Below are positions 1 through 6,156 of a DNA stretch of 6,596 nt, one piece after another (position 1 is the first letter of the stretch; each line of letters opens with the position of its first letter). This DNA comes from an uncultured Opitutia bacterium (GTDB lineage Bacteria; Verrucomicrobiota; Verrucomicrobiia; Opitutales; UBA953), in assembly GCA_937875975.1 (NCBI GenBank), contig CALEEU010000271.1, positions 1 through 6,596 on the forward strand. Reading direction: 5' to 3'. The translations under genes were made by a program, and so were the position numbers. The notes under the pieces are model-generated. The model was given only the letters and a program-made list of their open reading frames with translations, made no database searches and was not told the DNA's origin.

Positions 1-2
1 GG

Positions 3-56
3 GTCTCCGCGATGGGCCATTTGCTGGGCATGACCCGACCGTTTTATTATATATAA
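3..56 (+). CDS. Possible 3' end of an upstream coding region (partial)
   Basis: Reading from base 3, one frame stays open for 17 codons (VSAMGHLLGMTRPFYYI) and ends in TAA at 54-56, nine bases before the ATG of the cassette A gene. Its first eleven codons mostly end in G or C, as in the neighbouring genes, whereas frame 1 stops at 31-33 and frame 2 has less typical codons. If real, it would be the tail of an upstream gene in the same operon, which would fit other members of a Verru_Chthon cassette lying to the left. The stretch is too short to name a product, and its last codons coincide with an AT-rich promoter-like patch, so it could equally be non-coding. Confidence 0.3.
   Translation, partial: VSAMGHLLGMTRPFYYI
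21..50 (+). promoter_or_regulatory. Candidate sigma-70-type promoter before the cassette A gene
   Basis: A TTGCTG box at 21-26 and a TATTAT box at 45-50 are separated by 18 bases, in an AT-rich patch (41-57) that stands out against GC-rich surroundings. Overlapping TATATA-like hexamers at 48-57 could also act as the -10. Transcription would begin around 56-64, leaving a leader of fewer than about ten bases before the ATG at 66. This is inference from consensus matching only; the gene may instead be transcribed from further upstream. Confidence 0.4.
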
Positions 57-65
57 GACGTCAGG

Positions 66-3000
66 ATGAAGTCTTTAGCCCTAAAGGCTGACCGCCCACG
101 ACGAGGTTTCTCCCTCGTGCTGTCTATGGTCCTCATGGCCATGATCGTGATGTTGGTCGTGTTGATCGCCTCCTTTCTGAAGGTTGAGTCCTCTTTGGCC
201 GCTGCGAAGCAGGCGGAAGTCGTTGCCCGTCTCAATGCTTTGGTGGCGTTGCGCCTGGCCGGGGCCGCCCTGCAGGCGCGCCTCGGCCCGGATACGCGCG
301 TCTCGGCGCCTGCTTCTCTTTACGACGATCCGGTCATCTCTTCTGCTACCTCTCCGGGGGCGGATCCTTTCGAGTATCCCGTGCTGGGCGTCTGGCGCAG
401 CTGGGAAGGCACTGACCATGACCTCCGCGCAGGGAGTCGCTATGCTGGGCGCCCGCACAAGCCTGATTATTCCTCTAAGCTGAAGTCGTTTGACGTGACC
501 GCTGCGCCGACCGCGCGCTTCCTCGGTTGGATGCTTTCGGATCAGATGGGCTATGGTAATGCAAACTTCACCGTACCGGCCGGTACGACGTCGAAGCCAC
601 CCGCGCCGCCATCGGTGATCGCTGCCGCCGATACCGTCCCGCTCTTAGGCCGCGCGACGGACTTGCAGGCGGTGAGGCAGGTCCATGTCACTGCCATCTC
701 CCTCGTCGACGGAAAGCCTGCGGGGACGACGGCCGACGGCTCCCAAGGGTATTTCGGTTGGTGGGTCGGTGGAGAGAATCAGAAAGTCCGCCTCGTCATC
801 CCCCATACCACCCCATCTTCGGCCGGTTCCAATCAATTGGACTGGGCGCAACGCGCGAAGACCTTTGGGGCACCGGACCTTGAAGCCATCGGCTATCCCG
901 CGCTCATCGCTAATGCCACACCCTTGCCGGCGAATCAGCCGATCTCATGGCCGACCTTGTCGCTGCTCCCGGCGTCGACGAACCCTGCGCGCCTGACGGA
1001 TGCGCTGAAGAACGCGACGCCAACTCCATTGACGAAGGCTGGCTTCCATGACGTCAGTCTCTTCGCCGAAGGCCTTCTGACCAACACCGCGACCGGCGGC
1101 TTGCGCAAGGACCTCTCGCTCTTCACGGAAACCTGGGATTGGGCCAACGTTCTCGACCCCGCGCGACAGGGCAAGATGCCGCTCTTCCGCCTCAAGCCCG
1201 CCAAGGTCAGCCGTGCATCCGGTGACCCGGACTACGACCTCGCCTTCCAACGTCCATTGCCCGACGGATTATTTCCTTCGGGCGGTATCGGCAACCGCAG
1301 GCGGCATGCCTTGATGTATTGGTGGTCTGATTATGGTTCCTTGGGGGGCAGTTCCGCGGGCGTGGCATCCGATGGCGGTACGACATTCGGTGGGTATGCG
1401 GCGTTATCGAGCTTCCCGCCTATCCGCAGCTGGGCGTATCTCACCGATTACTGTCTGCACTACCGTAAGTATGTGACCAACACTGACCCGACGCTGGCCG
1501 GCGTCACCACGATGCTGCCGCCGCAGAACCCTAATGTGACCAACGCCGGCGATCTCTATAGTTATTACGAGCGTATCCATCGCCATCCTCTCATCGCGCG
1601 TATCCAGTACGTCTTTGCTTCCTCCGCTTCCGGAGCTTCGCCCGCTTTCATCGCGCAGCCCGTCGTGACGCTATGGAATCCTTTCAATGTCCGGCTCACC
1701 GTCCCGAGTTTCGATGCCTACTGCAAGTGGCAGTCCTTGCCAATCTACGTCGGGTGCGCCGATGGCGCCGGCTACAACGCAACTCAGCACGTTGGCAGCT
1801 ATTTCCCAGGCGGCGTGAGATTACGTATCGGCGGCGGCTCCGAGGTCACCCTAGACCCTGGACAGACGCGTGTCTTCGCGATGAACGATGGTGTTCTGAA
1901 TAGAATCCCCTTAGGGAGCGGCAGTGGTACCTATAACCTTACGCCGGGTTATGTCGCGAGCGGTCGTTCGGGTTGGCAGATGGTCTTGCCAGGTGCGCCT
2001 TCGGGCGCCGGCCTTCTCAGCTACCAACTCATCAAGAATATTGATAATTTCACCCTGGCTCGGGACGGCATCTATTACGACTACGCTCCGGCCAACTACA
2101 AATATTCCCCAGTCCGTTTCAGCTTCGTCGGGACGAGTACCGCTCAGTTCAAGCAGCTCTACGGCCAGGACGCCGCCTCCCCCTTCCAGCAGAGTTTAGC
2201 CGACGCCGAGTCGGCTCCGCGCGCTTTCGGCACCTTCGCCTTTGGCCTGCGTCTTTCCAATGACGGCGTCTCGCAATATGATGGCCGTACGGGAGTGAAG
2301 ACCGTTTCGAAGGGCTTTCTGCAGGCCTCGCCCTTCACGACTTACACCGAGATCGGCCAGAAGTCCGCCGAAGTCCTCACGGCTTTTCGCTACTTGAACG
2401 CGAACGTCGCCGATACACGGACCCAGACGATGGCTGGTCAGATCGGTGCCGAGAGCGGATCTCCCTTCTATTCTTCCTCCAATAGCGGCGTGCAGTATGC
2501 GGGTGCGCTCAACCCGGTGAACGCCCCGTACGACCTTTATTTCCTCCCTATGACCGGTTTTGCGGACGCCAACGGCCCGCAGTCCGATCCTGCAAGCAAC
2601 TATGGCGGCTTCATCCTGACCGGGCTTGATCCCCCCACCGGCCTGCAGCGCGCTGCCATCGCCGAGTTGCCCGTTAAGCCAGTGCAGTCGATACCTGGCC
2701 TGCAGGGTTGTGACATCCGGGCGACCAACCCGGCGCCACCGTTCCACTATGGCTTGATCGGCAACGCCGATGCCTCACCTATCTTGCCGCCGGACGACGC
2801 CGTCGGCCGTTGGATTGATCAGAGGGGTGTCATGCGTAGTCGCGACGAAATCCACCAGGCGTTCCTGCAGTATGACGATAGCTACTGCCTGAACCATGTG
2901 CTCTTCGACGATTGGTTCTTCTCGTCCTTGGCGCCTATGCCGTCTGATTGGGCCTCGCTCCGCCCGTCCGCGGGGAGTGAACACGTCTGGAATGCGGCCG

Positions 3001-4064
3001 TCATGGATAGTATCAAGAAGAGCTGGTCCGCTTTCGCCGCGGGCTCGAAGGCCCTACCCAATTCTTTGTTTCAGCCAAACCAGAGCGCATCGCTCTTCGA
3101 CCTCAGCGTGACCGGTACTAACGGTTTCTCCGGCGTGCCGGCGCAGCCGGTGGCCTACCAGCGTGTCGCCGCCAAGCTGAGCGTCCCGGGGCAGTTCAAC
3201 GTCAACAGCACCTCCGTCGTCGCGTGGCGTGCCCTGCTCGGCAACCTCCGTTCGACCTCGGTCCCATACATTACCCCTGGCAACAGCTCGGTCGTCACCG
3301 CCACGGCGATCAACCCCTTATCTCGCATGTCGATCGCGCACGAAGGCCCCGTGGCTTCCGGCGGTACTTCCGGTGCCGTGCTCGGTTTTGCCGCGCTGAG
3401 CGATGCACAGCTCGAGATGCTGGCCGTCGAAATAGTGAAGCAGGTCAAGATCCGTGGTCCATTTCTCTCGCTCTCGGAATTCGTCAATCGCCAGCTCGCG
3501 ACGCCGCAGCCGAGTAATTCCTTGGACCCTTCGCTCAACGGTGCGCTCGGTACGGCTCTCACTGCGCTCCAGAATGCCGGCAGTGCCTTCAATCCGTCGG
3601 AGAACGCCAAGAATATCGGGAAGACCACGAGCAAGGTCGAGGACTTTGGCGGCTTGGATCAACGGCTGCCGCTGGGCGATTGGTCAAATTCCGCCGCTGG
3701 CACCAAGGGTAATTACCTTCACCCCAAGGCTGCGGAAGGACATTCTACTTTTGGTCTCCCTGGCTGGCCTCGTCAGGCCGACCTCTTGGATCGACTCTCT
3801 CCCGTCATCAGCGTGCGCGATGATACCTTCGTAGTCCGGGCCATGGGCGCCTCGCCGCTCGTCAATGGCTCCGCCGCCAAGGCTTGGTGCGAAGCCGTCT
3901 ATCAGCGTATCCCCGACTACGTGGACGCCAGGATACCGGCGCATGAAGCCCCGCTAGGCGATGCTAACCTGGCCCCCTTGGCGAACAAGTATCTACCCAA
4001 TGTCGTCCTTGGTCGCCGCTTCCGAATGGTCTCATTCCGTTGGCTGAACCCTGCCGAACTATGA
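66..4064 (+). CDS. Verru_Chthon cassette protein A (giant prepilin-like protein)
   Basis: This 1332-residue protein matches the family called Verru_Chthon cassette protein A, found in Verrucomicrobiota beside smaller pseudopilin-like cassette members; its molecular role is not established. A basic 14-residue leader (K2, K7, R10, R12, R13, G14) is followed by FSLVL and a hydrophobic helix to about residue 38, as in type IV prepilins, but with Leu where major pilins have Glu+5. GspK- and PilX-type minor pilins share that loss. Family hallmarks I recognise, in order: HPLIARIQYVF (507-517), LWNPFN (536-541), a YDDSYCLNHVLFDDWFFSSL segment (936-955), GQFNVNSTSVVAW (1042-1054), RGPFLSLSEFVNRQL (from 1130) and the C-terminal RRFRMVSFRWLNP. 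Six cysteines (463, 553, 564, 882, 941, 1275) could form disulfides once exported. The ATG at 66 is chosen because the leader begins right there. No Shine-Dalgarno sequence precedes it. The family assignment is firm; an anchored or pseudopilus-tip role is inference. Confidence 0.93.
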   Translation: MKSLALKADRPRRGFSLVLSMVLMAMIVMLVVLIASFLKVESSLAAAKQAEVVARLNALVALRLAGAALQARLGPDTRVSAPASLYDDPVISSATSPGADPFEYPVLGVWRSWEGTDHDLRAGSRYAGRPHKPDYSSKLKSFDVTAAPTARFLGWMLSDQMGYGNANFTVPAGTTSKPPAPPSVIAAADTVPLLGRATDLQAVRQVHVTAISLVDGKPAGTTADGSQGYFGWWVGGENQKVRLVIPHTTPSSAGSNQLDWAQRAKTFGAPDLEAIGYPALIANATPLPANQPISWPTLSLLPASTNPARLTDALKNATPTPLTKAGFHDVSLFAEGLLTNTATGGLRKDLSLFTETWDWANVLDPARQGKMPLFRLKPAKVSRASGDPDYDLAFQRPLPDGLFPSGGIGNRRRHALMYWWSDYGSLGGSSAGVASDGGTTFGGYAALSSFPPIRSWAYLTDYCLHYRKYVTNTDPTLAGVTTMLPPQNPNVTNAGDLYSYYERIHRHPLIARIQYVFASSASGASPAFIAQPVVTLWNPFNVRLTVPSFDAYCKWQSLPIYVGCADGAGYNATQHVGSYFPGGVRLRIGGGSEVTLDPGQTRVFAMNDGVLNRIPLGSGSGTYNLTPGYVASGRSGWQMVLPGAPSGAGLLSYQLIKNIDNFTLARDGIYYDYAPANYKYSPVRFSFVGTSTAQFKQLYGQDAASPFQQSLADAESAPRAFGTFAFGLRLSNDGVSQYDGRTGVKTVSKGFLQASPFTTYTEIGQKSAEVLTAFRYLNANVADTRTQTMAGQIGAESGSPFYSSSNSGVQYAGALNPVNAPYDLYFLPMTGFADANGPQSDPASNYGGFILTGLDPPTGLQRAAIAELPVKPVQSIPGLQGCDIRATNPAPPFHYGLIGNADASPILPPDDAVGRWIDQRGVMRSRDEIHQAFLQYDDSYCLNHVLFDDWFFSSLAPMPSDWASLRPSAGSEHVWNAAVMDSIKKSWSAFAAGSKALPNSLFQPNQSASLFDLSVTGTNGFSGVPAQPVAYQRVAAKLSVPGQFNVNSTSVVAWRALLGNLRSTSVPYITPGNSSVVTATAINPLSRMSIAHEGPVASGGTSGAVLGFAALSDAQLEMLAVEIVKQVKIRGPFLSLSEFVNRQLATPQPSNSLDPSLNGALGTALTALQNAGSAFNPSENAKNIGKTTSKVEDFGGLDQRLPLGDWSNSAAGTKGNYLHPKAAEGHSTFGLPGWPRQADLLDRLSPVISVRDDTFVVRAMGASPLVNGSAAKAWCEAVYQRIPDYVDARIPAHEAPLGDANLAPLANKYLPNVVLGRRFRMVSFRWLNPAEL

Positions 4065-4816
4065 TTCGATCTTTAATTTTTCTTATCGGCTGGGTGGCTA
4101 TTGTCTCGGCCCAGGATTCGCCGCCCGGCCGTTCGCTGCGTCTGCTTTATTTACAAGCTCCGGAAGATGCACCCGCACACGTTTTCCTCGTCGTAGGGAA
4201 GGGCGGCAAGGAGATCGATCTGCCGCGCCTCTCGATTTCGGCTCAGCGCATGGCGCTCCCGGCCGGAACCGTGCGGGTGTATGCCGCCACGAAGGCGCCG
4301 TCCATAGAGAAGCCTTTGCCGGCCGACGCCCCCTTTGCGGATATCCCAAGCGGTATGAATGATCCGCTGGTCGTCTTGTTGCCGACGGGCGGGGCTGGTC
4401 CTTTAGCCTTCCGGATGATGCCTTTGGATTTCGCCCGGACCAAGGCTCCGGAAGGAGCGGTAGTCTGGCTGAATCTTAGCACGCGTGCGATCACCTCCCA
4501 GCTAGGTAGTTCGCGGGCCGTCGTCGCCCCCCGCCAGGTCGTTGTCCAATTACCTTCTGGAAGGTCCGGCGATGTGTACCCCGTTTCCGTGGTCCTTGCT
4601 CCCGAGCCTGGCGAGAACGACGGTGTGCCCTTGATGAAATCCAGTTGGGTCAAGGAACCTGGTCAGCGCCATCTTTTGGTCGTCGTACCGGATGACCGAC
4701 GCAACGTGCCGCGTATCATCGACATTCCCGAAAGCATGGAGCCGGAGAGCAAGCCCGTTAAGGGTGCGAAAGTTGGCGCCAAAAAAGCCTCGAGCGGTAA
4801 GAAGTCCGGCAAGTAA
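4061..4816 (+). CDS. Secreted protein of unknown function, translationally coupled to cassette protein A
   Basis: The 251-residue product has no recognised named domain. It begins with a Sec-type signal peptide (MIRSLIFLIGWVAIVSA, likely cleavage after A17). The mature part is rich in beta-strand-like stretches, including a VVWLNLS motif (134-140), GDVYPVSV (170-177) and NVPRII (215-220). From memory, this segment order recurs in hypothetical exported proteins of Verrucomicrobiota; this needs a database search. The last 21 residues (231-251) contain eight lysines plus Ser, Gly and Ala, a low-complexity basic tail. The ATG at 4061 overlaps the upstream stop codon (ATGA), so translation is probably coupled; a TTG at 4040 in the same frame would add seven residues ahead of the signal peptide and is less likely. 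No ribosome binding site is visible. Co-expression with cassette protein A suggests a shared role at the envelope; that role is unknown. Confidence 0.88.
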   Translation: MIRSLIFLIGWVAIVSAQDSPPGRSLRLLYLQAPEDAPAHVFLVVGKGGKEIDLPRLSISAQRMALPAGTVRVYAATKAPSIEKPLPADAPFADIPSGMNDPLVVLLPTGGAGPLAFRMMPLDFARTKAPEGAVVWLNLSTRAITSQLGSSRAVVAPRQVVVQLPSGRSGDVYPVSVVLAPEPGENDGVPLMKSSWVKEPGQRHLLVVVPDDRRNVPRIIDIPESMEPESKPVKGAKVGAKKASSGKKSGK

Positions 4817-4834
4817 GCCGCTCAAAGCGCCGGG
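4806..4834. terminator. Weak hairpin between convergent gene and tRNA, possible bidirectional terminator
   Basis: CCGG at 4806-4809 can pair with CCGG at 4830-4833, enclosing a second short stem, CGCT (4819-4822) with AGCG (4826-4829) and a three-base loop. A nine-base bulge separates the two stems. On the + strand it is followed by GTTTAAAATT, and on the - strand by ACTTCTT. It straddles the stop codon of the unknown secreted protein and lies just beyond the 3' end of the tRNA, where both transcripts would need to end. The stems are short and there is no real T-tract, so this is only a candidate. Confidence 0.2.
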
Positions 4835-4842
4835 TTTAAAAT

Positions 4843-4918
4843 TGGTGGGCCCACCGGGATTTGAACCCAGAACCAAGGAATTATGAGTTCCGTGCTCTAA
4901 CCGTTGAGCTATAGGCCC
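4843..4918 (-). tRNA. tRNA with anticodon CAU, probably tRNA-Ile2 (lysidine type)
   Basis: The reverse strand folds as a complete 76-nt cloverleaf. The acceptor GGGCCTA pairs with TGGGCCC over seven pairs including one G-U. The D arm is GCTC/GAGC with an eight-base loop, the anticodon loop is CTCATAA (CAU at 4885-4883), and the T arm is CTGGG-TTCAAAT-CCCGG. Discriminator A73 and the CCA end are encoded. The anticodon stem has four good pairs plus a C27-U43 mismatch. CAU can mean elongator Met, initiator Met or Ile2. The paired first acceptor position and lack of three consecutive G-C pairs in the anticodon stem exclude a typical initiator. C4-G69 and C5-G68 are the acceptor pairs known to favour recognition by the lysidine synthetase TilS in E. 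coli, which points to Ile2 reading AUA codons. Elongator Met remains possible. I found no convincing promoter upstream (4919 onwards). Confidence 0.97.
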
Positions 4919-4970
4919 GTGCGATGGACTTTGGCCGAAAGGGGGTGGGAGGGAAAGCCGATTCGCTGGA

Positions 4971-4998
4971 TTGAAATGGAGGCGGACGAGGCCATAGT
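4971..4998 (+). promoter_or_regulatory. Candidate promoter of the metallophosphoesterase gene
   Basis: TTGAAA at 4971-4976 and CATAGT at 4993-4998 lie 16 bases apart, resembling sigma-70 -35 and -10 boxes. The expected transcription start falls at or next to the ATG at 5005, so the mRNA would be leaderless or nearly so. A GGAGG at 4978-4982 lies 22 bases before the ATG, too far to serve as a ribosome binding site. Support is by consensus matching alone. Confidence 0.35.
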
Positions 4999-5004
4999 GC
5001 CCCC

Positions 5005-6147
5005 ATGCGCACCCCCGCATCGTTCTCCCGCCGCAACCTGATCAAAGGCCTGCTGGCTGCTCCATTCTTCGTCGCCTCGGCCCGCGGAGCCGAAGCGCCC
5101 AAGCTTGTCGATCCCGCCGCCGGCCCGGGCGCGGGTTGGACAATCGCAGTCTTCCCTGACACGCAGAACTACGCGAAGTATGCTAAGAACCAGGCACACT
5201 TCGAACTGATGACGAAATGGGTGAAGGAGCATCGCCAGGCTTGGAACATCGGCCTGGTCATGCATGAGGGCGACTTTGTGGAGCAGAACAACATCGCTGT
5301 CGGCGGAGGCGGTGGCTACGGCGACCAGAATTCGGAGTCGCAGTGGGCCTTGGCCAAGCGCGCATTACGGGTCTTCGATGGTGTGATCCCGACGGTCTTC
5401 GCGACGGGTAACCACGATTATGGCGTGCGCAACGCCGAAGACCGTACGACGCAGTTCAACGACCATTTCCCGCTGACACATAATCCGCTCACGTGCGACG
5501 GCCAGGGCGGCGGTATCTTTCTGGAGGGACCGCCCACCCGCCAAGGCAAGGCCACGCTCGAGAACGCGGCCTACGTCGTCAAGGTCCCTGGCGGGCGCAA
5601 TTTGCTGATCGTCTCACTGGAGTGGGGTCCACGGCGCTTCGCCGTCGAGTGGGCACGCGAAATCTTTGCCCGCCCTCGTTTCCGCGATCACCTCGGCATC
5701 CTGCTCATCCATGATTATCTGCTCCCCAGTAATCAGCGCGATGGACAGGACGGTAACCGCAAGCGCCCGGGTAATCCTCATTGGTATAAGACCGGCCTGG
5801 CCGGCGATACCCATGACGGTGAAGACCTCTGGAACACGCTCGTGCGTCAGACGCCCAACCTGCGACTGGTGCTCAACGGACACGAGATGGGCGCCCATGT
5901 CGGCTACCGGCAGGATGAAAACGACGCCGGCAAGGCGGTCCACCAGATGCTCTTCAACGCGCAAGGCCTCGGCGGCGGTTCCGATCACCGCGGTAACGGC
6001 GGCGACGGTTGGCTGCGTCTCCTGACATTTGAGCCAGACGGCCGGACCCTATCTGTCCGCACTTTCTCGCCGTTGCGAATGAAGGAAGGACGTCCGCATT
6101 TCTGGGATGACCCTCGCTGGCGCTTCAGTGTGGACTTTGGCGGCTGA
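5005..6147 (+). CDS. Tat-exported calcineurin-like metallophosphoesterase
   Basis: A 380-residue metal-dependent phosphoesterase predicted to act outside the cytoplasm; the substrate is unknown. The N-terminus carries a twin-arginine signal (SRRNLIK, residues 8-14, then a hydrophobic stretch to about 25, with cleavage probably around 26-31), so the enzyme is likely folded and metal-loaded before export. The superfamily motifs appear in order: PDTQNY (D52, Q54), GDF (D90), GNHD (135-138), LLIHDY (H236) and GHEMGAH (G292, H293, H298). Motif I has Gln instead of the usual His, and the last motif lacks the His two residues after H293. PDTQNY is, from memory, typical of a bacterial subfamily, so an active enzyme is still likely. 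A glycine-rich loop (100-106) sits between the second and third motifs. The start is fixed: an in-frame TGA at 4972-4974 with no other start codon after it leaves only the ATG at 5005. The gene is probably monocistronic. Confidence 0.93.
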   Translation: MRTPASFSRRNLIKGLLAAPFFVASARGAEAPKLVDPAAGPGAGWTIAVFPDTQNYAKYAKNQAHFELMTKWVKEHRQAWNIGLVMHEGDFVEQNNIAVGGGGGYGDQNSESQWALAKRALRVFDGVIPTVFATGNHDYGVRNAEDRTTQFNDHFPLTHNPLTCDGQGGGIFLEGPPTRQGKATLENAAYVVKVPGGRNLLIVSLEWGPRRFAVEWAREIFARPRFRDHLGILLIHDYLLPSNQRDGQDGNRKRPGNPHWYKTGLAGDTHDGEDLWNTLVRQTPNLRLVLNGHEMGAHVGYRQDENDAGKAVHQMLFNAQGLGGGSDHRGNGGDGWLRLLTFEPDGRTLSVRTFSPLRMKEGRPHFWDDPRWRFSVDFGG

Positions 6148-6156
6148 GGTCAGGCC

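Noticed and set aside
184..483. Open frame of 99 codons on the + strand in another frame
   Set aside because: It overlaps the strongly supported cassette A gene and its product is Arg/Ser-rich, as expected of an out-of-frame reading of GC-rich DNA.
2198..2216. Seven-pair hairpin AGCCGAC-GCCGA-GTCGGCT
   Set aside because: It lies inside the cassette A coding region and is followed by GC-rich sequence rather than a T-tract, so it is not a terminator; such stems are common in GC-rich coding DNA.
2196..2747. Open frame of 183 codons on the - strand
   Set aside because: It is antisense to the cassette A gene, whose conserved motifs lie on the + strand on both sides; the product is Arg- and Gly-rich with no recognisable family.
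4781..4786. A-run that gives six T on the - strand downstream of the tRNA, possible tRNA terminator
   Set aside because: No stable GC stem lies directly before the T-run on the - strand, and the run is explained by lysine codons of the secreted protein.
4843..4918. tRNA 3' end as an integration site for a mobile element
   Set aside because: I found no direct repeat of the tRNA 3' end elsewhere in the window and no integrase or phage gene beside it.
4550..5020. Open frame of 156 codons on the - strand spanning the tRNA
   Set aside because: It reads straight through the tRNA and antisense to the secreted-protein gene. The stretch resembling AQRLEHGTHNS is the familiar spurious translation seen when tRNA genes are read as protein.
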